A stretch of DNA of 64,000 bases from Bombella saccharophila (GTDB lineage: Bacteria > Pseudomonadota > Alphaproteobacteria > Acetobacterales > Acetobacteraceae), in assembly GCF_026385475.1 (NCBI RefSeq), contig NZ_JANIDW010000003.1, positions 329,266-393,265 on the forward strand. The letters run 5' to 3'. Shown piece after piece: positions 55,101 through 62,596 of this stretch. Made by a program: the position numbers and the translations under genes. Below the pieces are notes generated by a model, which saw nothing but the letters and a program-made list of their open reading frames with translations, made no database searches and was not told the DNA's origin. Each line of letters opens with the position of its first letter. Position 1 is the stretch's first letter.

Positions 55101-55861
55101 GGTGTTGGTACTTCTTTCGCTGCAGGAGTCTCTGTCGGGGTGGGAGTGTCAGTTGCAGGTGGATTGCTTTCAGGAAGGATATCAAGCCGTTCAGTTGGGG
55201 CTGTATCGGTGGCATCAGGCCGGCCATGGGCAATAGGGTAGATTCGTGTCGTTGCTATGCCATTTTGTACAAGTAAACCACGAATAGCGAGCGCGCGCGA
55301 GAGCGCTAGCCGCCGCGGCATGGAAATATCACTGCCTGGTACATTGGCATAGCTATGGAGAATAAACCGCACCTCAGTTTTGGGAGCCATGTTCTGGGCA
55401 AAATGGCGAACAGCATCAATCGTAGCTTCATTAAGATCGGTGCTATTGGGGTCAAATAACACACGCAACGCGTTGTTAGGCAAAGGTTCTGCATGGCTGT
55501 GGCTTGTGGCAGCTGGCACAACCGTCGCAGCGGGAACGGGCGGATGAAGGGTAACAGGAAAAGGCGGCGGTGTGATGACCGTGGGGGTAGGGGCTTTAGC
55601 GGGGATGTCTAACGTACGGGAATAGCCCGCTGGCGTGGCCGGTGGAGGAGGCTTAGCAGGAGCATGCGTGGCTACGCTGTGTTGTGAGTGGCCCGTATTG
55701 TTCTGGCGATGTTCAAGCGGTGCGTGAGGGGATGATGACGAGCTTGCAGCCGGCAAAGCATCTATATTGGTCGAAACCTGCGCCCATGCGGCGGGGAAGA
55801 GACCGCTTGCAATAAAAAGCGCATATAAGAGGGAGGGAAGGATAGCCAGCCTATTTATCAT
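55097..55861 (-). CDS. Secreted OmpA-like protein with Pro-rich linker
   Basis: A 254-residue exported protein. Residues 1-27 are a signal peptide (SLLYALFIASGLFPAAWA), followed by a Ser/Pro/Ala-rich linker (about 30-125) and an OmpA-type C-terminal domain (130-230) with VLFDPNSTDLNEATIDAV and RRLALSRALAIRGLLVQNGI, matching the peptidoglycan-binding fold, then a Thr/Pro tail. It is the first gene of the trio with the MotA- and MotB-like genes and shares a 4-base overlap with the first of them. It could be the outer partner of the complex in the periplasm. Confidence 0.78.
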   Translation of the reverse strand: MINRLAILPSLLYALFIASGLFPAAWAQVSTNIDALPAASSSSSPHAPLEHRQNNTGHSQHSVATHAPAKPPPPATPAGYSRTLDIPAKAPTPTVITPPPFPVTLHPPVPAATVVPAATSHSHAEPLPNNALRVLFDPNSTDLNEATIDAVRHFAQNMAPKTEVRFILHSYANVPGSDISMPRRLALSRALAIRGLLVQNGIATTRIYPIAHGRPDATDTAPTERLDILPESNPPATDTPTPTETPAAKEVPTP

Positions 55862-55948
55862 ATCAATGGCATCTTATGCGGGGGAGCCACATCTTGCAAT
55901 CTTTATACGGCAAGCATAGGCCGGCTCCCTATGTAAAGCACGAGCGGG

Positions 55949-56776
55949 TTAGGATTGTGTAATAGCGTTATGGACCAATTCCCGTAGGGGTGCGTGGAAG
56001 TGTTGGTTTCCTGCCACAACATTTACATCATCATCAAGCCCACCGAGGTCACGCCCTTGGTCATCAGTTGCGTGGCCACCCGCTTCACGGACGAGTAAAA
56101 GCCCCGCCGCGCAGTCCCATGGCTTTAGTCCCAACTCCCAATAGCCCTCATAGCGGCCTGCGGCGAGCCAAGCGAGGTCCAACGCCGCGGCCCCACAACG
56201 ACGGATGCCCGCTACCTTTGGCATAAGGCTGCTCAGAACACGGCCAAAAGGCAACCGATGATGAGCAGGGACTTTAGCAAAGGGAATCCCCGTAGCGAAC
56301 ACAGCCTCAGCCAGTTTGCGCCGTGCAGAGACACGGATGCGCCGCTCATTGAGATACGCCCCAATGCCTTTTTCCGCCCAGAACATCTCATGAGAGGCCG
56401 GGTTATAGACCACAGCAGCCACAAGCTCGACCTCCCCATGGGGATGGCGGCGTTGCAGCGCGATGGAAATCGCCCAATGCGGGATCCCGTGGAGGAAGTT
56501 TGTCGTCCCATCCAACGGGTCAACAATCCAACGCCATGTCCAGTTCTCACCACCTGAGGCCCCGCTTTCTTCCATGAGGAAGGCATAGCCGGGGCGAGCG
56601 CGGGCCAGCTCTTCACGGATGGTCTTTTCAGCGCGCATATCGGCTTGGGAGACAAAGTCCCCCGGCCCTTTAATGCTAACCTGAAGTTGTTCAACCTCGG
56701 TGAAGTCACGCAGGAGAGAACGCGCAGCCTTTTGTGCAGCATTCTGCATGACGGCCATATGGGGAGAGAGGCGCAT
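55949..56776 (-). CDS. suhB: Inositol monophosphatase family protein (SuhB-like)
   Basis: A magnesium-dependent phosphatase of the IMPase fold; in many bacteria SuhB also assists rRNA transcription. The 275-residue protein shows VSQADMRAEKTI, EESG in MEESGASGGE, the metal-binding DPLDGTTNFLHGIPHWAISIAL, and the C-terminal WDCAAGLLLVREAGG. GTTNFLHG distinguishes it from the CysQ paralogue at 5552-6343. It begins 2 bases after the efp stop, so it is cotranscribed with epmB-efp, although no link in function is obvious. Confidence 0.9.
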   Translation of the reverse strand: MRLSPHMAVMQNAAQKAARSLLRDFTEVEQLQVSIKGPGDFVSQADMRAEKTIREELARARPGYAFLMEESGASGGENWTWRWIVDPLDGTTNFLHGIPHWAISIALQRRHPHGEVELVAAVVYNPASHEMFWAEKGIGAYLNERRIRVSARRKLAEAVFATGIPFAKVPAHHRLPFGRVLSSLMPKVAGIRRCGAAALDLAWLAAGRYEGYWELGLKPWDCAAGLLLVREAGGHATDDQGRDLGGLDDDVNVVAGNQHFHAPLRELVHNAITQS

Positions 56777-56778
56777 GA

Positions 56779-57345
56779 TCAGTCCTTGGCACGCTCAACG
56801 TAGGTGGCATCTTCTGTACGCACAACAATGCGCTCACCCGCTTCGATGAAAGGCGGAACCATGACCTTCACACCGTTGGAGAGCATAGCCGGCTTGTAGG
56901 AGGAGCTTGCCGTCTGGCCTTTTACAACAGGGTCAGCCTCGGCAATTTCCAACGTGACTTGGGGCGGAAGTGTTACAGCCACCGGGTCGCCTTCTACCAG
57001 CTTGACGCTGATGGTCATGTTATCTTGCAAGAAGGGAAGCTGGTCACCCAAAATATCCTTTGGCAGCATGGTTTGCTCAAAGGTCTCTGGGTCCATCAGG
57101 ACGATGTTATCGCCGTCCATGTAGGAATAGATGTAGTCGTTATCTTCTGTAATCAGACGCTCGACTGTATCAGCGGTGCGCCAACGCTCGTTGCTCTTAT
57201 TGCCACTTGCAAGGTCGCGCATCTCAACCTGAATAAAGGCACCACCTTTACCCGGTGTTAGAATCTGCTGTTTAAGGACGGTCCAACGGCGGCCATTATG
57301 TTCAATGACCTGCCCGGCCCGGATGAGGTTGGCTTGCTGTTTCAT
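56779..57345 (-). CDS. efp: Translation elongation factor P
   Basis: EF-P relieves ribosome stalling at polyproline stretches. The 188-residue protein has the three-domain EF-P layout: KOW-like N-terminal domain with the post-translationally modified loop TPGKGGA, Lys33, then IYSYMDGDNIVLMDPETFEQ and the C-terminal PPFIEAGERIVVRTEDATYVER. Lys33 is the site for beta-lysylation by EpmA, whose gene (58553) and that of its partner EpmB (57426) lie beside it. The neighbourhood thus encodes the substrate and both modifying enzymes. Confidence 0.97.
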   Translation of the reverse strand: MKQQANLIRAGQVIEHNGRRWTVLKQQILTPGKGGAFIQVEMRDLASGNKSNERWRTADTVERLITEDNDYIYSYMDGDNIVLMDPETFEQTMLPKDILGDQLPFLQDNMTISVKLVEGDPVAVTLPPQVTLEIAEADPVVKGQTASSSYKPAMLSNGVKVMVPPFIEAGERIVVRTEDATYVERAKD

Positions 57346-57425
57346 GTCAGCTCCTGATGTGCATGCAAAAGATCAAGTCGTGTCGTGATGACTTCTAGCC
57401 GTGCCGATGGGGCGGGGCAAGGGTT

Positions 57426-58475
57426 TTAGGTGAAGGGATATTGTTTTCCATCCACCCCACGTGCATGAGGGTGATGGTCTGGGGCAGTGGGGATGAGGTA
57501 ATCCGGCCCTAAGGGAACCTTCCCTTTTCCTCCGGGAATATCCACAACATAAGTCGGCCATACTAACCCAGAGACGCGGCCCCTGAGTCGTTCAAGCAAA
57601 GCGCGTCCTTCCTCAACAGGGACATGGAAATGGGCCGTACCGGGGGCAGAATCGAGATGATGCAGATAATAAGGCTTTACACGCGCAGCAATTAAGGCCC
57701 GGAGCAATCCTTCTAAAGCCTCTTCAGTATCATTCACCCCACGCAGCAAAACCGATTGGGATAGTACAGGGATGGCCCGCCCCAATATGTGCCGAATAGC
57801 GTGGCGAGCCTGCTTTGTTATCTCACGTTCATGATTAGCATGGATGACTACCCATAAAGCGCGGTCTGTCTCTAACGCATCCAACAAAGCGGGGGTAATA
57901 CGCTCCGGCGCGGCTACGGGAACACGGCTATGGAGCCGTATAATCTCTATATGCTTGATGTTAGAAAGCCGCTGAATAATATGCGTCATCCGGCGCGGAG
58001 AGAGCATGAGCGGGTCCCCCCCGGTGAGGATGATTTCACGAATGGCAGGATGTTCCTCAATCCAGCGGAACGCCGCTTCTAACTCGGAATCGCTTAACAA
58101 CCCACCATCGGGGCCAACATGCTCCCGCCGGAAGCAGAAGCGACAATAAAGAGGGCAAATGAGCAAAGGCTTGAGCAACGCTCGGTCCTCATAACGATGC
58201 ACAATACCCGGCACGGGGGAGAGGGCATCATCCCCAATCGGGTCAGCTTGCTCATGAGGCTGGGTTTGTAATTCCCGCTCATCGGGGATGACTTGCCGAG
58301 CAATCGGGTCATCAGGGCTTTGGATGAGCTGTTGGAATGCAGGAGGAATCGCTGTTGCATAATGATGCGCCACAGCTTCCAGCCCCTCTTTTTGGGCAGC
58401 TGTAATTAAGCCTGCTTCTAGCAAAGCATGTGGGCTGCGGAGTGTTTTATCTGAGGGGGTGGTAGGGTCAGGCAT
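57426..58475 (-). CDS. epmB: EF-P beta-lysine 2,3-aminomutase EpmB (KamA family)
   Basis: EpmB is a radical SAM, PLP-dependent aminomutase that makes (R)-beta-lysine for EF-P modification. The 349-residue protein shows the [4Fe-4S] motif CPLYCRFCFR, EHVGPDGGL, EIILTGGDPLML, and HIEIIRLHSRVPVAAPERITP, with a C-terminal DSAPGTAHFHVP and GLVWPTYVVDIPGGKGK for PLP binding. EpmB is favoured over a catabolic lysine 2,3-aminomutase because of the neighbouring efp and epmA. It is transcribed away from epmA over a 77-base gap and is followed by efp. Confidence 0.93.
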   Translation of the reverse strand: MPDPTTPSDKTLRSPHALLEAGLITAAQKEGLEAVAHHYATAIPPAFQQLIQSPDDPIARQVIPDERELQTQPHEQADPIGDDALSPVPGIVHRYEDRALLKPLLICPLYCRFCFRREHVGPDGGLLSDSELEAAFRWIEEHPAIREIILTGGDPLMLSPRRMTHIIQRLSNIKHIEIIRLHSRVPVAAPERITPALLDALETDRALWVVIHANHEREITKQARHAIRHILGRAIPVLSQSVLLRGVNDTEEALEGLLRALIAARVKPYYLHHLDSAPGTAHFHVPVEEGRALLERLRGRVSGLVWPTYVVDIPGGKGKVPLGPDYLIPTAPDHHPHARGVDGKQYPFT

Positions 58476-58552
58476 AATGTTGCTCTAGCGAAGGCGGATG
58501 GATTCCGGCAAGATGGGAGCAAGGCAATCATCTCATAATAAGAGGGGGCATC

Positions 58553-59542
58553 ATGGGCCAAAGCACTGCCCAGATTAGAGAGCGTCTGCCCTTTTTGCAG
58601 CGGCGGTCCCAGATGGTTCGTGCTGTTCGTGCCTTTTTTGAGGGACGCGGCTATTGGGAGGTGGAAACCCCTTACCTTGTCCCAACGCCGGGGGAGGAGG
58701 TGCATCTACGCTGTTTCCGCAGCCTGTTGGAGCATCCAGATAGCACAGCGGAGCCACGCTACCTTCACACGAGTCCCGAATTCGCGATGAAACGCCTTGT
58801 CGCTGCTACGGGGCAGCCTTTGTTTCAGCTTGCGCGTGTGTGGCGCAATGGGGAGCGCAGTGCCACGCATATGCCGGAATTTACCATGCTAGAATGGTAT
58901 CATCCCGGGGCGGGTTTATCGGCTTTGATGGATGAAACGGAGCAGCTCTTACGTGCAGTTTTGCCGCCCCATCTTCCCTATAAAGATGGGGTGTTAGACC
59001 TCACCCAGCCTTTTGAGCGTCTCACCATGCAGGAGGCTTTTGCCCGTTATGTGGGGGTGGATGTGTTAGCCACGGCTGATGATGCTGCCCATTTAGCGCA
59101 TGATGCTGGCGTGACGTTACGAGAGGGTGAAACGTGGGAGGATCTTTTCTTCCGCCTTTTGTTAGAAAGAATCGAGCCTGTTATTGGGCGGGAGCGGCCT
59201 ACCTTCCTAACCCATTGGCCTATCGCACAAGCCGCCCTTGCTAAGCGGGACGTGGCAGACCCACGCGTGGCTTTGCGCTTTGAGCTTTATGCTGGTGGGA
59301 TGGAATTAGCCAATGCGTTTGAGGAATTAACCGACCCTCACGAACAACGAGCGCGTTTTGAAGCCGACCGCACGCGGCGTTTAGCCCTTACGCCAGAGCA
59401 AGATTGGCCGTTAGATGAGGCTTTCCTCGCGGCCCTTGCTGATATGCCGCCGACATCAGGCATCGCCTTAGGGTTTGACCGGCTCGTGATGTTGGCAACC
59501 GGGGCCCCTCGTCTTGAGACGATTCTTTGGCTAAGCTGTTAA
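58553..59542 (+). CDS. epmA: EF-P lysine ligase EpmA (GenX/PoxA)
   Basis: EpmA is a truncated class II lysyl-tRNA-synthetase paralogue that attaches beta-lysine to EF-P Lys33. The 329-residue protein has only the catalytic domain: EVETPYLVPTPGEEVHL, YLHTSPEFAMKRL, WRNGERSATHMPEFTMLEWY (motif 2) and SGIALGFDRLVMLATG (motif 3), and lacks the N-terminal anticodon-binding OB domain of LysS, as EpmA should. AGAGGGGG precedes the ATG. Its partners efp and epmB lie divergently beside it, which settles the EpmA call over LysS. Confidence 0.95.
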   Translation: MGQSTAQIRERLPFLQRRSQMVRAVRAFFEGRGYWEVETPYLVPTPGEEVHLRCFRSLLEHPDSTAEPRYLHTSPEFAMKRLVAATGQPLFQLARVWRNGERSATHMPEFTMLEWYHPGAGLSALMDETEQLLRAVLPPHLPYKDGVLDLTQPFERLTMQEAFARYVGVDVLATADDAAHLAHDAGVTLREGETWEDLFFRLLLERIEPVIGRERPTFLTHWPIAQAALAKRDVADPRVALRFELYAGGMELANAFEELTDPHEQRARFEADRTRRLALTPEQDWPLDEAFLAALADMPPTSGIALGFDRLVMLATGAPRLETILWLSC

Positions 59543-59589
59543 GCAATGCATGTTATGTGATGATGATTATGTGATGGGTAGGGGGCATT

Positions 59590-59979
59590 ATGAAGCTTTA
59601 TAGGGGGATGTTGGTTATTTTAGGGGCAGGGCTTTTATTGGCCGCCTGTAGTACCCCTGAGATTCAGCGGCCAAAAGTGTTGAATGCTATGATTGGGCAA
59701 AGCTCGGTTGATGTGATTCGCCGTTTTGGCGTGCCAAGCCGTGGCTACCAAACACAGGGCCATAATTTCTTATCTTATATCGAGACAACAACCCAATATT
59801 CCCCCGGTACAGGCGGTTGGGATTGGGGCTGGGGTGGCGGCTATGGGTACGGCTATGGCTATGGCGGCTGGGGTGGTGTGGAAATCCCCCCCAGCTATTA
59901 TAGCAGCAGTTGCCAGACCACCTTCGAGCTTGTGTCTGATCAGGTTGTGGGGTGGAAAATGCATGGGGGTGGATGTTGA
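59590..59979 (+). CDS. Small Gly/Tyr-rich outer-membrane lipoprotein
   Basis: A 129-residue lipoprotein with a signal peptide ending in lipobox LLAAC, lipidated Cys20. The middle region NAMIGQSSVDVIRRFGVPSR resembles the small SmpA/OmlA-like fold that often opens such lipoproteins. Residues about 75-97 are a Gly/Trp/Tyr-rich run (GWDWGWGGGYGYGYGYGGWG) interrupting the fold, and the end (TTFELVSDQVVGWKMHGGGC) looks like the final strand. No enzyme motif is present. It lies 47 bases after epmA and is coupled to the next lipoprotein gene. Confidence 0.7.
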   Translation: MKLYRGMLVILGAGLLLAACSTPEIQRPKVLNAMIGQSSVDVIRRFGVPSRGYQTQGHNFLSYIETTTQYSPGTGGWDWGWGGGYGYGYGYGGWGGVEIPPSYYSSSCQTTFELVSDQVVGWKMHGGGC

Positions 59980-59981
59980 GC

Positions 59982-60677
59982 ATGCGCCGGATTCTACGGT
60001 GTAAAACACCGTTATTGATTGGCTCTTTTGTAGCATTATGCGCTGTAGCAGGCTGTAGCGATAAGCCCGACCGCCAAGACCCGTTGGATGTCTCAGCCTC
60101 TACACATGGGACCTTCCTGCCAGAGGCGGAGAGCATCCATGAGCGATATAAACCTGCTGGCCCTGATGAGCCACCCAACCCAGCCAGCGCGTATCATGTC
60201 CCGCCAGTCATGTCGTATGAGGATCGCCCATTGAGCGATAATATAGCCAGCGCGATTGAGCTTGCCGATTATGCAGTTGTAACACAGCGGGCAGGTTATT
60301 GGCAGTATTTGGAGGGGGAGGATAATTATACGGTTCTTGCTATCCCTAATAAGCCGTTTGAGGCCTATTACCGCGTTCAAGTCGCTCCTCTTGCAGAGGG
60401 TCCACGCCATACTTATGTTCGCGAGCTGATTGGCCAGACAATCATTAAAGGGTCGTGGGATGTCAAGAAAATTCGCCGCCGGGCTGCTCGATCACAGGAT
60501 GGAACAGTGCGCGTTAAAACCCTCTCGGGCCCGGATTATGACCTGCTCTTTAAGCCCTTGCCTGATGGGCGTATTCAAGTCATCGGGCGTAATGGTTCTG
60601 CGATGTTGAAGGGGAGCGAATATAAGCAAGCGAACGGCATGTTGCTTGTGATTGATTCAGTATTGCCGCATCGGTGA
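59982..60677 (+). CDS. Fasciclin-domain (FAS1) lipoprotein
   Basis: A 231-residue lipoprotein with lipidated Cys25 in AVAGCSDK, a linker of about 45 residues and a C-terminal FAS1 domain (about 75-231). The FAS1 features are NIASAIELADYAVVTQRAGY at the first helix, NYTVLAIPNKPFEAY for the H1 region, and QANGMLLVIDSVLPH for H2. FAS1 domains mediate cell-surface or matrix adhesion. The ATG at 59982 (or 59973) follows GGGGGTGG; the upstream in-frame codon at 59952 lies inside the preceding gene. It is tightly coupled to the Gly/Tyr-rich lipoprotein gene, so the two probably act together. Confidence 0.82.
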   Translation: MRRILRCKTPLLIGSFVALCAVAGCSDKPDRQDPLDVSASTHGTFLPEAESIHERYKPAGPDEPPNPASAYHVPPVMSYEDRPLSDNIASAIELADYAVVTQRAGYWQYLEGEDNYTVLAIPNKPFEAYYRVQVAPLAEGPRHTYVRELIGQTIIKGSWDVKKIRRRAARSQDGTVRVKTLSGPDYDLLFKPLPDGRIQVIGRNGSAMLKGSEYKQANGMLLVIDSVLPHR

Positions 60678-60686
60678 GGGAGGTGG

Positions 60687-60716
60687 GAGGCTCTTTTTAA
60701 GAGAGAGCCTCTTTTA
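60687..60716 (+). terminator. Terminator after the FAS1 lipoprotein gene
   Basis: GAGGCTCT (60687-60694) pairs with AGAGCCTC (60704-60711) around a 9-base loop, followed by TTTTA. It lies ten bases after the FAS1 gene stop and overlaps the 3' end of the convergent ThiE-like gene, whose stop is at 60697-60699. Confidence 0.75.
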
Positions 60717-61275
60717 TCTCGACAAAACGGGTGGTGATGTCCTCTGCATTATGCAGTGGAATTGCTAGAAAATCCGCTCCCGCTTTGGCCGCTGCTGCCC
60801 CGTCCTCCACGGCTGTAATATGCTCTGCTACAATAGGGAGTTCCGCGAAGAGGCTCCATTGCGTAATGGCTGTTAGGGCCGTAGCGGGGAGGCTGATATA
60901 ATCTGCACCGTGCTCCCCAGCACTCATTGCATCATCTAATGTGAGGCATGAACATCCTAATTGCAGGTTTTTAGGTTTATCCTTGCGATTAATAAGGGTC
61001 TTTACCTCTGCAGGATGGGAGAGATGCAGCCCATCAATCTCTGTAAGGGGAATATCGCAAAGCAACCCAAGGTCAGATGGTGCGAGGATGAGAGCTACAT
61101 TATAGCTCCACACCATTTGACGAAGGGAGTCTAACAGGCTGTGTTTTAAGGTTCTATCAAAACATAAACGCACAGCCGTTACGCTCTCCATTTCTAAAAT
61201 AGGAGGCAGCCGGTCTTGAAGTTCCGTCAATAGTTGGAGCGAGGGCAATACGGGGTAGAGGTCAGGCATAGTCAT
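60697..61275 (-). CDS. ThiE/TenI-like protein, probably degenerate
   Basis: A 192-residue protein with the TIM-barrel pattern of thiamine-phosphate synthase: IDGLHLSHPAEV in the place of the VHLGQED motif, LGCSCLTLDDAMSAGEHGADYISL in the place of the GxSxH-GADY segment, and LPIVAEHITAVEDGAAAAKAGADFLAIP. Missing are the HMP-PP-binding QxRxK motif, the Mg-binding aspartate of GQED, and the TxTK phosphate loop (here LPATAL). It may therefore lack thiamine-phosphate synthase activity. It lies 20 bases after an unrecognised gene on the same strand. Thiamine proteins elsewhere cannot be judged. Confidence 0.65.
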   Translation of the reverse strand: MTMPDLYPVLPSLQLLTELQDRLPPILEMESVTAVRLCFDRTLKHSLLDSLRQMVWSYNVALILAPSDLGLLCDIPLTEIDGLHLSHPAEVKTLINRKDKPKNLQLGCSCLTLDDAMSAGEHGADYISLPATALTAITQWSLFAELPIVAEHITAVEDGAAAAKAGADFLAIPLHNAEDITTRFVEIKEALS

Positions 61276-61295
61276 AATATACTAGATGTGGCAGA

Positions 61296-61661
61296 TCATA
61301 GTTTGTTTTGCCAGTAATTCGTCTCGGGAGGGCGGATAGTAAAGAGGCGTCCTCGCATTGCTGGTGGTAAAACAGAGTGGAACTCTCGGCAAATAACACC
61401 ATCCACACCGCGATATAGGGCTTCCATAGCGAGGGCGGCATTAGCGCCACAGTCCAAGATAGAAGGGCGTGGGATGCCTGAGATGAGATGTAACCACCAA
61501 GGTAGCCCTAGGCTCGTCCCAGCGTGAGGGGGGGAGAGGATGGTAAAAGGGGCTTTGTTCACGTGTTGATGAATGGTTAGTAATACAGGCCGGGTGGTAA
61601 TCGTGATAAAGGGATGAGGAAAACGGGCAAAGATGCTTGACGTGTCGTGAAGATCAGTCAT
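61296..61661 (-). CDS. Conserved-looking protein of unknown function, paired with ThiE-like gene
   Basis: I do not recognise this 121-residue protein. The ATG at 61661 is preferred; a start at 61748 lies in the divergent promoter region. It is soluble, with PFITITTRPVLLTIHQH, a region of WWLHLISG, and a later segment ILDCGANAALAMEALYRGVDGVICREF that could form a strand-helix unit with a conserved Cys. It starts upstream of, and 20 bases before, the ThiE-like gene, so the pair is probably cotranscribed. No function can be assigned. Confidence 0.55.
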   Translation of the reverse strand: MTDLHDTSSIFARFPHPFITITTRPVLLTIHQHVNKAPFTILSPPHAGTSLGLPWWLHLISGIPRPSILDCGANAALAMEALYRGVDGVICREFHSVLPPAMRGRLFTIRPPETNYWQNKL

Positions 61662-61719
61662 GGTGGTCTCACATGGCGGATGAGTGTATCTTATTGGATT
61701 ATAAAGGGGGAGTGTGTTA

Positions 61720-61959
61720 GTGCCAGAGGGGAACTTACCAATTATCATGCAGAAAAATCCAGACCTTGAGCAGTTAGAAACGGCTCTCGTGCAACTTGGT
61801 TTTGCTTTGGAGCAGCAAGAAATTCAACATGAGGCCGAACGCACCCAGCAGGAGGAGATGCGTAGCACTCTACTCAAACGGATTGAATATTTAGAAGCTC
61901 AGCTTCGTGACTATCTTAAAGGTTGTGAGGGCACCTCTCTAAAGGAAGAAAAGGAGTAA
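61720..61959 (+). CDS. Small coiled-coil protein upstream of zapA (DUF4164-like)
   Basis: A 79-residue (from GTG 61720) or 70-residue (from ATG 61747) protein that is almost wholly alpha-helical: DLEQLETALVQLGFALEQQE and a later RIEYLEAQLRDYLKG with heptad leucines. The pattern and the position four bases before zapA match small DUF4164-type proteins found in alphaproteobacteria. AGGGGGAG before 61720 favours the GTG start; the ATG has no good ribosome-binding site. It probably partners ZapA in division, but the role is not established. Confidence 0.65.
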   Translation: MPEGNLPIIMQKNPDLEQLETALVQLGFALEQQEIQHEAERTQQEEMRSTLLKRIEYLEAQLRDYLKGCEGTSLKEEKE

Positions 61960-61963
61960 CATT

Positions 61964-62365
61964 ATGGCTCAGGTAACACTTCCATTAGGGGGAGTTAGTT
62001 ATACAGTTGGCTGTCAGGACGGTGAGGAGGAGCATCTAAAAGCTCTGGCTGGGTCTATTAGCCAACGATTGGAGGATGTGCGCAAAACATTGGCGCCACG
62101 TGGGGATAAAGAAGCACTTTTTCTTGTTGCTCTGTTAATGGCTGATGAGCTTTATGAGGCTCAAAGTAAACGCATGACAGCAGAAGAGCGTGCGCTGCTT
62201 TCTCGCAGTCGTCAACTAGAGGCAGTGCAGGAGCAAATGTCTGGTCGTTTGGCTGATGCTGCTACAATGGCTAATAATTTGCTCCAACGGGTGGAGGCGC
62301 ATCTCCAAATGACTCAGCAAGATACTAGGCTCACGAGTAAATCGACAGCGCCTTCCAAACAATAA
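61964..62365 (+). CDS. zapA: Cell division protein ZapA
   Basis: ZapA bundles FtsZ filaments at the division ring. The 133-residue protein has the family N-terminal domain VTLPLGGVSYTVGCQDGEEEHL, then LAGSISQRLEDVRKTL and ALFLVALLMADELYEAQ, followed by a coiled coil. AAGGAG lies 7 bases before the ATG. As in E. coli, 6S RNA and ygfA follow, which supports the call. The C-terminal coil is longer than in E. coli ZapA. Confidence 0.93.
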   Translation: MAQVTLPLGGVSYTVGCQDGEEEHLKALAGSISQRLEDVRKTLAPRGDKEALFLVALLMADELYEAQSKRMTAEERALLSRSRQLEAVQEQMSGRLADAATMANNLLQRVEAHLQMTQQDTRLTSKSTAPSKQ

Positions 62366-62428
62366 TTTCAGTAAAGAAACACAGGGTCTATGCTTGTGAT
62401 CTCTGGCCAGTAATGCAATATGAAGGGC

Positions 62429-62583
62429 GAAGCTGCCTAGCGCGTCAGGCAAGATCAACCTCTGGGCCGATAAGCACTTCCAAGGGAACTGGCTCTGTCG
62501 TGGCTGTGGTCACGTTATTACCGGTGCCCACCTGCCCTAGCAGGTCCGGGAGGGCTGATGAGACCAACGGCTAAGGTGGCTTC
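62429..62583 (+). ncRNA. ssrS: 6S RNA
   Basis: 6S RNA mimics an open promoter and sequesters sigma-70 RNA polymerase. The 155-base interval is bounded by complementary ends: GAAGCTGCCTAGC (62429-62441) pairs with GCTA-a-GGTGGCTTC (62570-62583) with a single bulge and two wobbles. Inside, the segment CCGGTGCCCACCTG near the 3' half matches the conserved 6S element I recall from alphaproteobacterial 6S RNAs, and internal stems can be drawn. It lies between zapA and ygfA, the classic location. Exact ends are estimated. Confidence 0.85.
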
Positions 62584-62596
62584 ACGGAACAAACTT

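Noticed and set aside
53058..55861. Zorya anti-phage system (ZorA/ZorB-like pair)
   Set aside because: No ZorC, ZorD or ZorE effector lies nearby and all neighbours are housekeeping genes. The third member is an OmpA-like secreted protein.
55862..55948. Inverted repeat GGGAGCC/GGCTCCC downstream of suhB as a terminator
   Set aside because: The arms are short, the loop exceeds 30 bases and no T-run follows on the minus strand.
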